A stretch of 64,000 nucleotides of DNA, from contig SVHH01000002.1 of NCBI GenBank assembly GCA_015055945.1, positions 124,001 through 188,000 of the forward strand, in the 5' to 3' direction. Below, in pieces: positions 10,852 through 19,519 of the stretch. How positions within the stretch are numbered: the first letter of the stretch is position 1; the number at the start of each line of letters is the position of its first letter. This DNA is from Clostridiales bacterium. Its GTDB lineage: Bacteria; Bacillota; Clostridia; Christensenellales; Borkfalkiaceae. The position numbers and the translations under genes were made by a program. The notes under the pieces are model-generated. The model was not told the origin of the DNA and made no database searches. It saw nothing but the letters and a program-made list of their open reading frames with translations.

Positions 10852-11535
10852 ATGGAATTTGTTGAAATAATACAGATGCTTTTAGATGGGTTTGGCAAAA
10901 CGCTTTTGCTTTTTGCCATAACCCTTATTGCATCTTTACCCCTTGGATTATTGATTTCTTTCGGTTCAAGATCTAAATTTTTACCTGTAAAATGGTTTTG
11001 TAGAGGGCTTGTTTGGGTTATTAGAGGTACGCCGTTGATGTTACAGATACTTGCTGTTACCCTTATCCCTTATTACGTTTTTAGAATAGGAAACTCTGAC
11101 ATCACTTCTTTTTTAGATATTAAAATGAAGTGGTTGTTGTTTTCTTACGCGGCAATAGCATTTATTATCAACTATGCGTGCTATTTTTCGGAAATTTTCC
11201 GTGGCGCAATAGAGAGCGTGCCAAAAGGTCAATATGAAGCAGGTAAGGTTTTGGGTATGACCAAAAACCAAATCTTTAGAAAAGTTATTCTTTTCCAAGT
11301 TATTAAAAAATCTTTAGCACCAGTAAGTAATGAAGTTATCACTTTGGTTAAAGATACGGCTCTTGCATCAGTTGCAGGCGTTTTAGAACTTTACACCACT
11401 GCTCAATCGTTGGTAAACACTTACGTTGTTTTAACGCCGCTCCTTTACGCTGCTATTTTCTATTTGATTTTCAACGGTCTTTTAACCTTGCTTTTCGGCT
11501 TTATCGAAAAGAAATTTTCTTTCTATTCGGAGTAA
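10852..11535 (+). CDS. Amino-acid ABC transporter permease (HisM/GlnP type)
   Basis: Inner-membrane channel subunit, 227 aa, about five hydrophobic segments. The family hallmarks RGTPLMLQI and the EAA-loop region GAIESVPKGQYEAGKVLGMTKNQIF are clear. It is 23 bases after the binding-protein stop and 6 bases before the ATPase, so it is part of the same transcript. Only one permease is encoded, which implies a homodimer. Confidence 0.95.
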   Translation: MEFVEIIQMLLDGFGKTLLLFAITLIASLPLGLLISFGSRSKFLPVKWFCRGLVWVIRGTPLMLQILAVTLIPYYVFRIGNSDITSFLDIKMKWLLFSYAAIAFIINYACYFSEIFRGAIESVPKGQYEAGKVLGMTKNQIFRKVILFQVIKKSLAPVSNEVITLVKDTALASVAGVLELYTTAQSLVNTYVVLTPLLYAAIFYLIFNGLLTLLFGFIEKKFSFYSE

Positions 11536-11541
11536 AAACCT

Positions 11542-12393
11542 ATGGCTTATCTTGAAATTAAAAATTTTAATAAAAGTTTTGGTAATACCGAAGTTTTGAA
11601 AGGTATTGACCTTGAAATGGAAAAGGGCGAAGTCGTTTCTATTATCGGCTCTTCAGGTTCTGGTAAAACCACTCTGCTTAGATGCATTAATTTCTTAGAA
11701 ACCGCAGACAACGGTCAAATGCTTTTGGACGGTGATATCCTTTTCGATAGCGAAACCGCTAAAAAGGATAACGACGCTATTTTGAGAGAAAAACGCTTAA
11801 ACTTTGGGCTTGTTTTTCAATCTTTTAACCTTTTTCCGCAATACAGCGTTATTAAAAACATCACGCTTGCACCAACTCTTCTTCTTAACGACAAGTTAAA
11901 AGTATATAAAAAGCAGTTGAAAGACCAAAAACTTTCTTCTCACGATATAAAGGCTAAACTCCACGATTTTAAGGAAGAACAAAAGAAAATTATCGACGCT
12001 GACGCTGAAGAACTTCTCGTTAAAATAGGACTTACTGAAAAGCGCGACAATTACCCTTGTGAATTATCGGGCGGTCAATGTCAGCGTGTGGCTATTGCAA
12101 GGGCGCTTGCCTTAAAACCTAAAATTTTATGCTTTGACGAACCGACTTCTGCTCTCGACCCCGAACTTACGGGCGAAGTTTTAAAGGTTATTAAATCTTT
12201 GAAAGACGAAGATAGAACTATGATTATCGTTACGCACGAAATGGGCTTTGCTAAGAACGTTTCTGATAAAATCGTGTTTATGGCGGACGGCGTTATCGAA
12301 GAAGCGGGCAACCCCGTTCAAATTATCGAAAACCCCAAGTCTGAAAAACTTAAAGCCTTCCTTCACGGTGTTTCTAATAAGGACGGTGAATAA
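11542..12393 (+). CDS. Amino-acid ABC transporter ATP-binding protein with charged insertion
   Basis: ATPase of the importer. Walker A GSSGSGKT (about 36-43), Q-loop VFQSFNLFP, signature LSGGQCQR and Walker B ILCFDEPTSALDP are intact. At 283 aa it is about 40 residues longer than usual. The extra part (about 116-155, lysine/glutamate rich, helical in character) lies between the Q-loop and the signature, in the helical subdomain that contacts the permease. The next gene starts two bases after its stop. Confidence 0.95.
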   Translation: MAYLEIKNFNKSFGNTEVLKGIDLEMEKGEVVSIIGSSGSGKTTLLRCINFLETADNGQMLLDGDILFDSETAKKDNDAILREKRLNFGLVFQSFNLFPQYSVIKNITLAPTLLLNDKLKVYKKQLKDQKLSSHDIKAKLHDFKEEQKKIIDADAEELLVKIGLTEKRDNYPCELSGGQCQRVAIARALALKPKILCFDEPTSALDPELTGEVLKVIKSLKDEDRTMIIVTHEMGFAKNVSDKIVFMADGVIEEAGNPVQIIENPKSEKLKAFLHGVSNKDGE

Positions 12394-12395
12394 AA

Positions 12396-12662
12396 ATGTC
12401 TGGCGATATTAAAAATTCATACGGCGAACTCTATAAAGCCGTTCTTAACCTTAAAACCGAAGAAGACTGCAAGGCGTTTTTCAACGACCTTTGCACGATG
12501 AAAGAACTAGATTCTATGGCGCAGCGCATAACTGCTGCAAAACTTTTGCTCTCGGGTGAAACTTATGAGCAAATTATAAAGAAAACGGATATTTCTTCCG
12601 CAACCTTATCCCGCGTTTCACGCTGTGTTAAATACGGTGAAGGTTATAAAAAATTTCTTTAA
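12396..12662 (+). CDS. TrpR-like repressor, YerC/YecD family
   Basis: 88-aa DNA-binding protein. EEDCKAFFNDLCTMKELDSMAQRITAAKLL and the helix-turn-helix SSATLSRVSRC match the TrpR superfamily in its YerC/YecD form. It is translationally coupled to the ATPase gene and closes the operon. A TrpR relative cotranscribed with an amino-acid importer suggests that it senses the transported amino acid and shuts its own operon through the paired palindromes at 9877 and 9912. Tryptophan or another aromatic amino acid is possible but not shown. Confidence 0.88.
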   Translation: MSGDIKNSYGELYKAVLNLKTEEDCKAFFNDLCTMKELDSMAQRITAAKLLLSGETYEQIIKKTDISSATLSRVSRCVKYGEGYKKFL

Positions 12663-12671
12663 TTTAACGCT

Positions 12672-12697
12672 AAAACGCCGCTAATGCGGCGTTTTTT
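12672..12697 (+). terminator. Terminator of the amino-acid transporter operon
   Basis: Stem AACGCCGC/GCGGCGTT, loop TAAT, then a T-run. Confidence 0.9.
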
Positions 12698-12706
12698 ATT
12701 TTTTGC

Positions 12707-12734
12707 TTGACTTTTGACACATATGTTTTATAAT
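12707..12734 (+). promoter_or_regulatory. Promoter of the YwaF-like gene
   Basis: TTGACT, 16 bases, TATAAT, directly after the preceding terminator. Confidence 0.65.
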
Positions 12735-12785
12735 ATGTATTAGTAAATAAAAATTTGTTTAAACTAATGAAAAGGAAAAAGTTTT

Positions 12786-13616
12786 ATGGAACAAATTTAC
12801 AACTTTTTTGATATGAAAATGCCAAGACCCACTAATTACGGCTGGTTTCATATCTTGTTTATTTTAATTGCTATTTCCGCAACCGTTCTTTTATGCGTAT
12901 TCTTCAAAGACGCTAAAGATAAGATTTTTAGAAGAATTATGCTTATAAGTTGGCTTACTATGGTAATTTTAGAAATTTATAAGCAATTAAACTATTCTAT
13001 CAGTTTTCCCGACGGCACTTTTACTTGGGACTATCAATGGTACGCTTTCCCCTATCAATTCTGTTCAACACCCCTTTATGTCTTGCCGTTTTTAGCGTTT
13101 ATGAAAGAAGGCAAGGTTAGAGACTTTTTTGAAGCGTATATTTCAACCTTTTCCCTTTTTGCTGGGTTAGTGGTGTTTATTTACCCCAACGACGTGTTTA
13201 TCAAAACTATAGGCATAAATATTCAAACAATGGTACACCACGGTTTACAAATCGTTTTAGGCGTTTATTGTGCCGTTTACAATAGAAAGAAACTTAACTT
13301 TAAGTATTTCTTAAAGGCTATCCCCGTGTTTATGGCACTATTAGTTATTGCCGTTATCTTAAACGAAACTGCGGGCGCATATATTAAGACCGCTTTTGAT
13401 GAAACCTTTAATATGTTTTATATCAGCCGTCTTTTTCCTTGTACTCTGCCAGTAGTAAGCCTTTTCTATCCACCAGTACTGCCTTGGTTTTTATTCTTCT
13501 TGGTGTACTCGGTAGGTTTTTGCTTGGCGGCAACCGTAATTTTCTATATCACTTTAGGAATAATGAAACTTGTTTATCATTTAAACGCAAAACATTCTAA
13601 AAAAGAGAACGCTTAA
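12786..13616 (+). CDS. YwaF-like polytopic membrane protein
   Basis: 276 aa with about seven hydrophobic segments. Patterns of the YwaF (TIGR02206) family are seen: an early WFHILF, the central YQFCSTPLYVLPFLAF (compare HLCS in the family), MVHHGLQIVLGVY, and an ending with NMFYISR...PVLPWF. The function is unknown in the family. It starts a two-gene operon with a YhhN-like gene. A larger relative lies at 53.2 kb. Confidence 0.75.
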   Translation: MEQIYNFFDMKMPRPTNYGWFHILFILIAISATVLLCVFFKDAKDKIFRRIMLISWLTMVILEIYKQLNYSISFPDGTFTWDYQWYAFPYQFCSTPLYVLPFLAFMKEGKVRDFFEAYISTFSLFAGLVVFIYPNDVFIKTIGINIQTMVHHGLQIVLGVYCAVYNRKKLNFKYFLKAIPVFMALLVIAVILNETAGAYIKTAFDETFNMFYISRLFPCTLPVVSLFYPPVLPWFLFFLVYSVGFCLAATVIFYITLGIMKLVYHLNAKHSKKENA

Positions 13617-13618
13617 TA

Positions 13619-14320
13619 ATGATTAAAAACAAAACTTTAAAAACTTTCTACCTTGTCGCTTTTTTAATTATTCAAGCGGTTTTGGGGTATTTCGTTCAAA
13701 CTACAAGTGGAAAACTTTGCAGCAGTATTTCTTTATCGATTATAATTCTTTCACTTCTTACAATTATAATTTTTTATAAGAGAGATACTCTACATTTTCT
13801 AACGCTTATTGCCTATATAAACACGCTTTGTGCAGACTTTTTTTTGTGCGGACTTGTTGATTTTGAAAATATAAAAGTCGTGGCGATGGTTTTCTTTTCT
13901 ATAACGCAAATCTTTTATTTTTTGCGCCTTTATTCTAACCATTTATACACCAGCGAAAAGCGTATTCACTTAATAGTTAGAATTTTATTGACCGTAATAG
14001 TTTTAACGGTTACTTTTATAGTTTTAGGTAAAAATAATAACTTACTTGCAGTAATTTCTATGTTTTATTTTACCAACCTTTTTATAAATCTAATCTATGC
14101 GTTTATTCAAATAAAGCGCGCGCCGCTGTTCGCAATCGGGCTGCTTTTGTTCGCGTTTTGCGACACCGTTATCGGTTTTTCTTTCCTTCCGTCGTTTTTA
14201 AGCGTTCCAAAAGGCTCGTTTATAGATATAGTAAATAATGTGGATATAAACCTTGCGTGGTTATTTTACACGCCTTCTCAAACTTTAATAGCATTTGATA
14301 GTGCAATAAAAAAAGGCTGA
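13619..14320 (+). CDS. YhhN/TMEM86-like membrane protein
   Basis: 233 aa, about eight hydrophobic segments. Weak but consistent likeness to YhhN: an early acidic spot in a membrane helix (CADFFLCG), a later FAFCDTVIGF, and a final WLFYTPSQTLIAF. Human TMEM86 members are lysoplasmalogenases; bacterial roles are unclear. It follows the YwaF-like gene by two bases. An alternative call is an unrelated multi-pass protein. Confidence 0.6.
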   Translation: MIKNKTLKTFYLVAFLIIQAVLGYFVQTTSGKLCSSISLSIIILSLLTIIIFYKRDTLHFLTLIAYINTLCADFFLCGLVDFENIKVVAMVFFSITQIFYFLRLYSNHLYTSEKRIHLIVRILLTVIVLTVTFIVLGKNNNLLAVISMFYFTNLFINLIYAFIQIKRAPLFAIGLLLFAFCDTVIGFSFLPSFLSVPKGSFIDIVNNVDINLAWLFYTPSQTLIAFDSAIKKG

Positions 14321-14338
14321 TTTTTTTCAGCCTTTTTT
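14309..14338. terminator. Bidirectional terminator between the YhhN-like and SLOG genes
   Basis: AAAAAAGGCTGA/TCAGCCTTTTTT palindrome between converging genes. Confidence 0.9.
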
Positions 14339-14342
14339 CTTT

Positions 14343-14822
14343 TTAATCTTTTAAATAAACGATAGGTATATTCATTTTTTCAGCGTACTTTACAGTGTTT
14401 GCCGTGCCACCGTAATCTCTTATTAAGTAAGCGAGAAGTGCACAAGCATTATCCACCATAAATTTATTACGCTTCATCATACAAGCGGGTGTATATTCAG
14501 TGGATAAAATAATCTTTTCATCAGCAACCGATAACATCCTATCGTATTCTTCTTTTTGTGCTTTATTAAATTTACACGCTTGGCACAAACAAGGAATGCA
14601 CGCTATAATTTTAATGGACGGATATTTTTCTTTTAGTTTTTCCAGAGTTTGAAAACACACCGTGTCAAAACCGAGCGCCATACCTATTAAAAAAGTATCG
14701 AAATCTCTTTCAATAAATTTTTCTAAAACGCTCTTTAATTTATCTTTATTAAAATTTGCGCTTAACATTCTATGCCCGGTAACCGCAAGCGTCTTTGCTC
14801 TATTAATAAAAACTTCACTCAC
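14343..14822 (-). CDS. SLOG-superfamily protein (DUF1273/YpsA-like)
   Basis: 159 aa Rossmann-like protein. It opens with AVTGHRML, followed by GMALGFDTVCFQTL and a late YGGTANTVKYA, which match DUF1273/SLOG nucleotide-binding proteins. Some SLOG proteins sense nucleotide ligands in stress or division control (YpsA of B. subtilis affects division); no such role can be read here. Its ATG overlaps the rsmG stop (ATGA), so it is coupled to rsmG. Confidence 0.85.
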   Translation of the reverse strand: MSEVFINRAKTLAVTGHRMLSANFNKDKLKSVLEKFIERDFDTFLIGMALGFDTVCFQTLEKLKEKYPSIKIIACIPCLCQACKFNKAQKEEYDRMLSVADEKIILSTEYTPACMMKRNKFMVDNACALLAYLIRDYGGTANTVKYAEKMNIPIVYLKD

Positions 14823-15499
14823 AGCGGGTTTTTACGCTCCTTTCCGTTACCCCTTGGGTATTTTTTATCAGTACTTTTTATTTTATCAATGGTGATAAGC
14901 GTCCTATTAGCGTCATCTAAAGTATATTCGTAAACTTCACTTATTTTACCGCCCAAAATATTAACGGCGTTTTTACTCTCTAAAACTTCTTCAGCAGCGT
15001 TTGCTTTATAAGAAACGAATTTTCCACCAACCTTTACGAACGGCATACAGTATTCACAAAGGGTGTTAAGCCTTGCAACTGCGCGCGCAGTGCATATATC
15101 GAATTGTTCCCTATAATTTTCATTTTTGGCGAGTGTTTCCGCTCTATCGTTAATAACGCGTATATTTTTAAGATTAAGCCCATCAATAACCGCTTGTAAA
15201 AAACTACACTTTTTGCCAGTTGCTTCTAAAAGGGTTACCGATAAATCATCTTTCATAATCTTAATAGGTATTGCGGGAAATCCACCACCTGAGCCTATAT
15301 CAATTAGAGTTTTTCCACAAATTTTATCAACACCTAAAACACTGTCTATAAAATGTTTTAAGTAAACTTCTTTTTTATCGGTAATGGTAGTAATATTAAA
15401 TTTTTCATTATAAACCACTAGTAAATCATAATACTTTTCAAACTTTTGTAATTGCTCGTCAGTAACTAAAATACCGTGCTTAGTAAAAATTTCTTTCAT
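14819..15499 (-). CDS. rsmG: 16S rRNA (guanine527-N7)-methyltransferase RsmG
   Basis: SAM-dependent methylation of G527 of 16S rRNA. The SAM-binding motif DIGSGGGFPAIPIKI and the following LLEATGKKCSFL are typical, as is ARAVARL. MKEIFTKHG at 15499 is preferred over the upstream start on the track. rsmG normally lies beside mnmG and the par genes at the origin; here it faces dnaN across a 0.5-kb AT-rich gap. Confidence 0.95.
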   Translation of the reverse strand: MKEIFTKHGILVTDEQLQKFEKYYDLLVVYNEKFNITTITDKKEVYLKHFIDSVLGVDKICGKTLIDIGSGGGFPAIPIKIMKDDLSVTLLEATGKKCSFLQAVIDGLNLKNIRVINDRAETLAKNENYREQFDICTARAVARLNTLCEYCMPFVKVGGKFVSYKANAAEEVLESKNAVNILGGKISEVYEYTLDDANRTLITIDKIKSTDKKYPRGNGKERKNPL

Positions 15500-15896
15500 A
15501 CATAGAGTATAACACAAAACCAACTTATAAACAACAATTTTTTCTATTAACTTTTTTATTTTGAGAAAGTTGATAAAACTGTAAATAACTTTTTTACCCG
15601 ACTTTTTTTGATATTATTCATTATAAAATTCATATTTTAATTTTTTTCGGTATTTTTAATTAACTTTAAAATTTTCTATCAACTTTTTATTAAATTTATT
15701 GCACATTTATTTGCACTGAGATTTAGTTAGAGTTTAATTAGTTAAAAATGGCTTTTCAACAATTGCACAACACTCTAATACTATAAATACTATCCAATTA
15801 TTATTTAATAATAAATTTAAAAAACTAACTAAAACGGACGAGAGATAAAAATTATTTTGATTTATCAAAAATAAACTGACAAAAAAGCAAAAGTTC
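15500..15896. other. AT-rich gap between rsmG and dnaN, weak oriC candidate
   Basis: About 400 bases with no coding potential, very rich in A and T. Four sequences distantly like the DnaA box TTATCCACA occur (TTATCAACT on the minus strand near 15576, CTATCAACT near 15678, TTTTCAACA near 15751, TTATCAAAA near 15863), each with two or three mismatches. No exact box was found, so this is only a candidate. Confidence 0.3.
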
Positions 15897-15925
15897 TTGA
15901 TTTTTTACGCCTAATAATATATAAT
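15897..15925 (+). promoter_or_regulatory. Promoter of dnaN
   Basis: TTGATT, 17 bases, TATAAT, about 75 bases before dnaN. Confidence 0.65.
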
Positions 15926-16001
15926 ATACTTGTTATAATATTTTAAACAAAAAGCGTAAACGAAAAATATCGTTTTTTACGTAGTAAAAAAGGGAGTTAT
16001 T

Positions 16002-17102
16002 ATGAAACTTATTTGCGACGGTCTCGATTTATCTGATGCAGTGTTAAAGGTTAGCAAGGCTTTATCCGTTAAAGCAGTAAACCCCGTTTTAGAAGGTATT
16101 AAAATTATTGCAAGAGCAGATTCTTTAACTTTAATTGCGTCTGATACTGAACTTACCATTGAAAAGAAAATTAAAGCGGACGTTATGATGGAAGGCGAAA
16201 CTGTCGTTGTAGGTAAATACTTCGTTGATTTTGCTAAAAAGTTGGAAAAAGAACAAGTTGAACTCGTTAAACTTTTCGACGGTCAATTACAAATCAAATA
16301 TTCTGGTTCTGAAGGTGAACTTCAAGTATTCCCTTCTGAAAACTTCCCCAAAATTAAAAAGGAAGACGACAGCAAATATTTTGAAATTTCAGGTGCGGAC
16401 TTTAAGAGTATCGTTGAACGCACCACTTTTGCATGTTCAACCGACGATAGCCGTCCTATCTTAAAAGGCGTTTTATTTGAAATCAATAATAACAGCCTTA
16501 CCGGCGTTGCACTTGACGGTTTTAGAATGGCAGTTGTTAAAAAGCAAGTTAACGCAAGCGGTGATATGAAAGTAGTTATCCCTGCACGCGCTTTGCAAGA
16601 AATCGTTAGACTTTTAGAAAAAGAAGACCAAAACTTAAAGATTATTCTTCAACAAAATACACTTTTGGTTGAAGTTGAAAACACCACTTTGTGTTCAAGA
16701 CTTATTGAAGGTGAATTCGTTAAGTATAATCATATTCTTCCCACAGCGTTTGAAAATAACGTAACTATCAATAAACAAGCGTTGCTCAATAGTATTGAAC
16801 GCGCGTCAATCGTGGTTAGAAACGATAGATATAACGTTGTTAAAATGGATATTAAAGAAGAAGGGCTTAATATTTTAGCGAGATCTGAAGTTGGTAACGT
16901 AAACGAACAAATCCCCATCAACCTTACCGGCAAGGATATGTCAATTGCGTTTAACGGAAAATATCTTGCAGATTATTTAAAAATTAGCGGTGATGAATTT
17001 ATTACTCTCAACCTTAACTCACCTATCGACCCGTGCGTAATCACTTCAGTTGGTAACGACGGATTCCTTTATTTATTACTTCCCGTAAGAATAAACGCGT
17101 AA
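16002..17102 (+). CDS. dnaN: DNA polymerase III beta sliding clamp
   Basis: Ring-shaped processivity clamp that holds the replicase on DNA. 366 aa with three repeats of the clamp fold. TDDSRPILKGVLFE in the second domain and the C-terminal FLYLLLPVR are characteristic. AGGGAGTT precedes the ATG. In most Firmicutes dnaN directly follows dnaA; here dnaA is almost 9 kb downstream and dnaN heads the rpmH-rnpA-yidD-yidC-jag block. Confidence 0.97.
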   Translation: MKLICDGLDLSDAVLKVSKALSVKAVNPVLEGIKIIARADSLTLIASDTELTIEKKIKADVMMEGETVVVGKYFVDFAKKLEKEQVELVKLFDGQLQIKYSGSEGELQVFPSENFPKIKKEDDSKYFEISGADFKSIVERTTFACSTDDSRPILKGVLFEINNNSLTGVALDGFRMAVVKKQVNASGDMKVVIPARALQEIVRLLEKEDQNLKIILQQNTLLVEVENTTLCSRLIEGEFVKYNHILPTAFENNVTINKQALLNSIERASIVVRNDRYNVVKMDIKEEGLNILARSEVGNVNEQIPINLTGKDMSIAFNGKYLADYLKISGDEFITLNLNSPIDPCVITSVGNDGFLYLLLPVRINA

Positions 17103-17107
17103 ATTGT

Positions 17108-17136
17108 TTGACAAAAACTGAAAATATCTATACAAT
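17108..17136 (+). promoter_or_regulatory. Promoter of rpmH-rnpA
   Basis: TTGACA, 17 bases, TACAAT in the gap between dnaN and rpmH. Confidence 0.75.
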
Positions 17137-17187
17137 AGTATAGCAAAAAGAAAAAATACTTGATTTAAGTTTTAAGGAGAAATAAAA

Positions 17188-17322
17188 ATGAAACAAACTT
17201 ATCAACCTAAAAAAAGACAAACCAGTAAAGTTCACGGTTTCAGAAAGAGAATGAAGACCCGTTCTGGTAAGAACGTATTGAAGAGAAGACGTAACAAAGG
17301 TCGTCATAAACTTTCTGCGTAA
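17188..17322 (+). CDS. rpmH: Ribosomal protein bL34
   Basis: 44-aa large-subunit protein, too short for the ORF track. It begins [18 protein letters not shown] and ends [10 protein letters not shown], the universal bL34 pattern of Lys/Arg-rich sequence with GFRKRM and NVLKRRR. AAGGAGA lies ahead of the ATG. First gene of the block with rnpA, as in most bacteria. Confidence 0.97.
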   Translation: MKQTYQPKKRQTSKVHGFRKRMKTRSGKNVLKRRRNKGRHKLSA

Positions 17323-17338
17323 GTTTTAAGGCAAAAAA

Positions 17339-17665
17339 ATGACCTTAGATTATAGGTTAAAAAAAGAAAAAGATTTCAATCTTGTATTCAATAAAGGTAA
17401 AAGATTGTTTTCATCTAATTTGACGGTAGTATATTTTCCGTCAAATGATCTTAAAGCGGGTTTCGCCGTGAGTAAAAAACACGGCGGAAGCGTTAAAAGA
17501 AATAGGATAAAGCGACTTTTAAGGGAATCTTTCAGAAGTTTTATGCCCGATTTTAGGCAAAACTTCTTTTTTGTTTTTATACCGAAAGTAAAAGATGAGT
17601 ATACGCTTAACTCGTTTAAAGAGAGTATGGGATATATTTTTAAAAAAGGTGGTTTTTTAAAATAA
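17339..17665 (+). CDS. rnpA: Ribonuclease P protein component
   Basis: Protein subunit of RNase P, which trims the 5' leader of pre-tRNA. 108 aa, basic. The RNA-binding signature is the stretch KRNRIKRLLRESFR. It lies 16 bases after rpmH and 4 bases before yidD. Its RNA partner, rnpB, is encoded at 30.8-31.2 kb in this window. Confidence 0.95.
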   Translation: MTLDYRLKKEKDFNLVFNKGKRLFSSNLTVVYFPSNDLKAGFAVSKKHGGSVKRNRIKRLLRESFRSFMPDFRQNFFFVFIPKVKDEYTLNSFKESMGYIFKKGGFLK

Positions 17666-17669
17666 TTCT

Positions 17670-17903
17670 ATGTTAAAGAAATTAGGCGTTTTTTTAATTA
17701 GACTTTATCAAAAGTTTTTATCTAAAGGAACTTGTATGTATTACCCAACTTGTTCGCAGTACACGCTTGAAGCAATCTTAAAGCGTGGTTTTTTCGTTGG
17801 GTGTTTTTTAGGCGCGTTGAGAATTTTAAGGTGTACGCCGTGGTGTAAAGGGGGCTTTGATCCCGTTCCTGATAAAAACAGTATTAAAAAATGGGTATAT
17901 TAA
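17670..17903 (+). CDS. yidD: Membrane protein insertion efficiency factor YidD
   Basis: 77-aa membrane-associated protein that aids YidC-dependent insertion. The family core YPTCSQYTLEAI and the C-terminal CTPWCKGGFDPVP are present. It sits in its classic place between rnpA and yidC, four bases from each. Confidence 0.95.
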   Translation: MLKKLGVFLIRLYQKFLSKGTCMYYPTCSQYTLEAILKRGFFVGCFLGALRILRCTPWCKGGFDPVPDKNSIKKWVY

Positions 17904-17906
17904 ATT

Positions 17907-19487
17907 ATGAATATTATCAACTTTACTATGCCGTCCGTTAGCGGCTTCGAAGGTTTTTTAGTAAATATTATCATTTGGTTAGTGGAAATTAGTTCTTCGA
18001 TAGCGTTAGGTATCGTATTATTTACGCTTATCTTAAAACTAATTACCTTACCTTTCGACTATTTTTCAAGAGCGTCTATGCGTAAAAACTCTCTCAAAAT
18101 GGAAGAAATGCGCCCCGAACTTGAAAAACTTCAAAAACAATACGCTGATAATAAAGAACTTTACAGCCAAAAAATGATGGCGCTCTATAAAAAGAACGGA
18201 TATTCTATGTTCGGTTCTTGCCTTCCTACCATTTTAACGCTCGTAATCTTCTTTATTGCAATCGGTGCGTTTACAGACTATTCTCAATACCAAAACAAGA
18301 AAGGCTTTTATGAAATGAGCCAATCTTACAACAACGTTGTTTACGCTGGTTTTGATATTTGTGAAGAAAATAATGATTATATCTACACTGATGGAAACGG
18401 CGTTATTCAATTAAAAGGCGAAAATATTATTAAAGCGTTTGAAGGCGTTGAAGCAGTTGAAGCAGTTAAAACTTTAGGTAAGAATTTAGAAGTAAAACAA
18501 ACCAAAATTTTCGTAACCGAAGGTGAAAATACCGTTCAAAACGGCGTTAAGTATGAAGTTTATACTTCAAACGGTTATTCTAAAGTAACTGTTCAATATA
18601 ATAAAGAACTTACTTCACACAGCGCAAAAGTATTTTCACTCTCATCTAACGCGCTTGAAAACATAAAAGCAGCGAGTTTAGCAAGTGAAAAAAACAACTT
18701 CTTAAAGAATGAAAAAGGTTTAACTTTCGCTGAGGCTTACGCACAAGTTAAAGATACTGAAAACGCACCCACTGAAGATGCTTACGCTTTAATCTTTATC
18801 GATAACATCCAAAGTTTTGAATCGGCTCAAAAATATAGAGAATTAGAAGAAACTGAATATAGATTCTTCTGGATTAAGAATATTTGGGTTGCGGATAGCG
18901 CGTTTAAGCAGCCTATTGAAAAGAATTGGGGGTCATTTAAGAGTACTCACGAATACCCTGCCACCGGTAACGATATCGGTGATGATGGTTATAACAAACT
19001 TATTGCCTGCCTTGGCGATAAGACGAGCGAACCTAACGGTTACTTTATTTTAGTTGTGCTCACCGCTTTAACTTCTCTCTTAACTCAAATAGTTATCGGT
19101 AAGAGCCAAAAAGCGTCAATGGAACTTCAAACAGTTGACGGACAAGGTGCACAAACTCAAAAAATGATGCAATGGATGATGCCGCTTATGATGGCGTTCT
19201 TTGCATTTAATTATACGTCGGCTTTCTCTATCTATATTATTTTAAGTTCACTTATGAGTATGCTTACCACACTCGGTATTAACTTTATAGTTGATAGACA
19301 AGTGAAAAAAGAAAGAGAAAAGCGCGGTATGGATGAAATTAGGGGTAGAGTTTATACACCTAAGCCGGAAGAACAAAAGCCCGAAAAGAAAGAAAAGAAA
19401 AAGGCTGATGGAGACGATACTGGTTCAACCTTCCTTTCTGGCAAAGCAGATAACAAAAAGGGCAACATCCGCGGAAGAATTAAATAA
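17907..19487 (+). CDS. yidC: YidC/OxaA membrane insertase with large extracytoplasmic insertion
   Basis: Inserts and folds membrane proteins. The insertase core is split: two hydrophobic segments and the coiled cytoplasmic hairpin (about residues 1-130, with EEMRPELEKLQKQYADN), then about 240 soluble residues, then the last membrane segments (from about 375, with MMQWMMPLMMAFFAFNY). Firmicute YidC proteins are usually near 260-290 aa; this one is 526. The insertion has no cysteine pattern or known motif and should face outside. The basic C-terminal tail is typical of ribosome contact. Confidence 0.93.
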   Translation: MNIINFTMPSVSGFEGFLVNIIIWLVEISSSIALGIVLFTLILKLITLPFDYFSRASMRKNSLKMEEMRPELEKLQKQYADNKELYSQKMMALYKKNGYSMFGSCLPTILTLVIFFIAIGAFTDYSQYQNKKGFYEMSQSYNNVVYAGFDICEENNDYIYTDGNGVIQLKGENIIKAFEGVEAVEAVKTLGKNLEVKQTKIFVTEGENTVQNGVKYEVYTSNGYSKVTVQYNKELTSHSAKVFSLSSNALENIKAASLASEKNNFLKNEKGLTFAEAYAQVKDTENAPTEDAYALIFIDNIQSFESAQKYRELEETEYRFFWIKNIWVADSAFKQPIEKNWGSFKSTHEYPATGNDIGDDGYNKLIACLGDKTSEPNGYFILVVLTALTSLLTQIVIGKSQKASMELQTVDGQGAQTQKMMQWMMPLMMAFFAFNYTSAFSIYIILSSLMSMLTTLGINFIVDRQVKKEREKRGMDEIRGRVYTPKPEEQKPEKKEKKKADGDDTGSTFLSGKADNKKGNIRGRIK

Positions 19488-19519
19488 GCGCAAAAAGAGA
19501 TGCGCACGGAGGATATATA

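Noticed and set aside
15500-15896. Firm oriC call upstream of dnaN
   Set aside because: No exact DnaA box; the four candidates have two or three mismatches in very AT-rich DNA, where such matches arise by chance.
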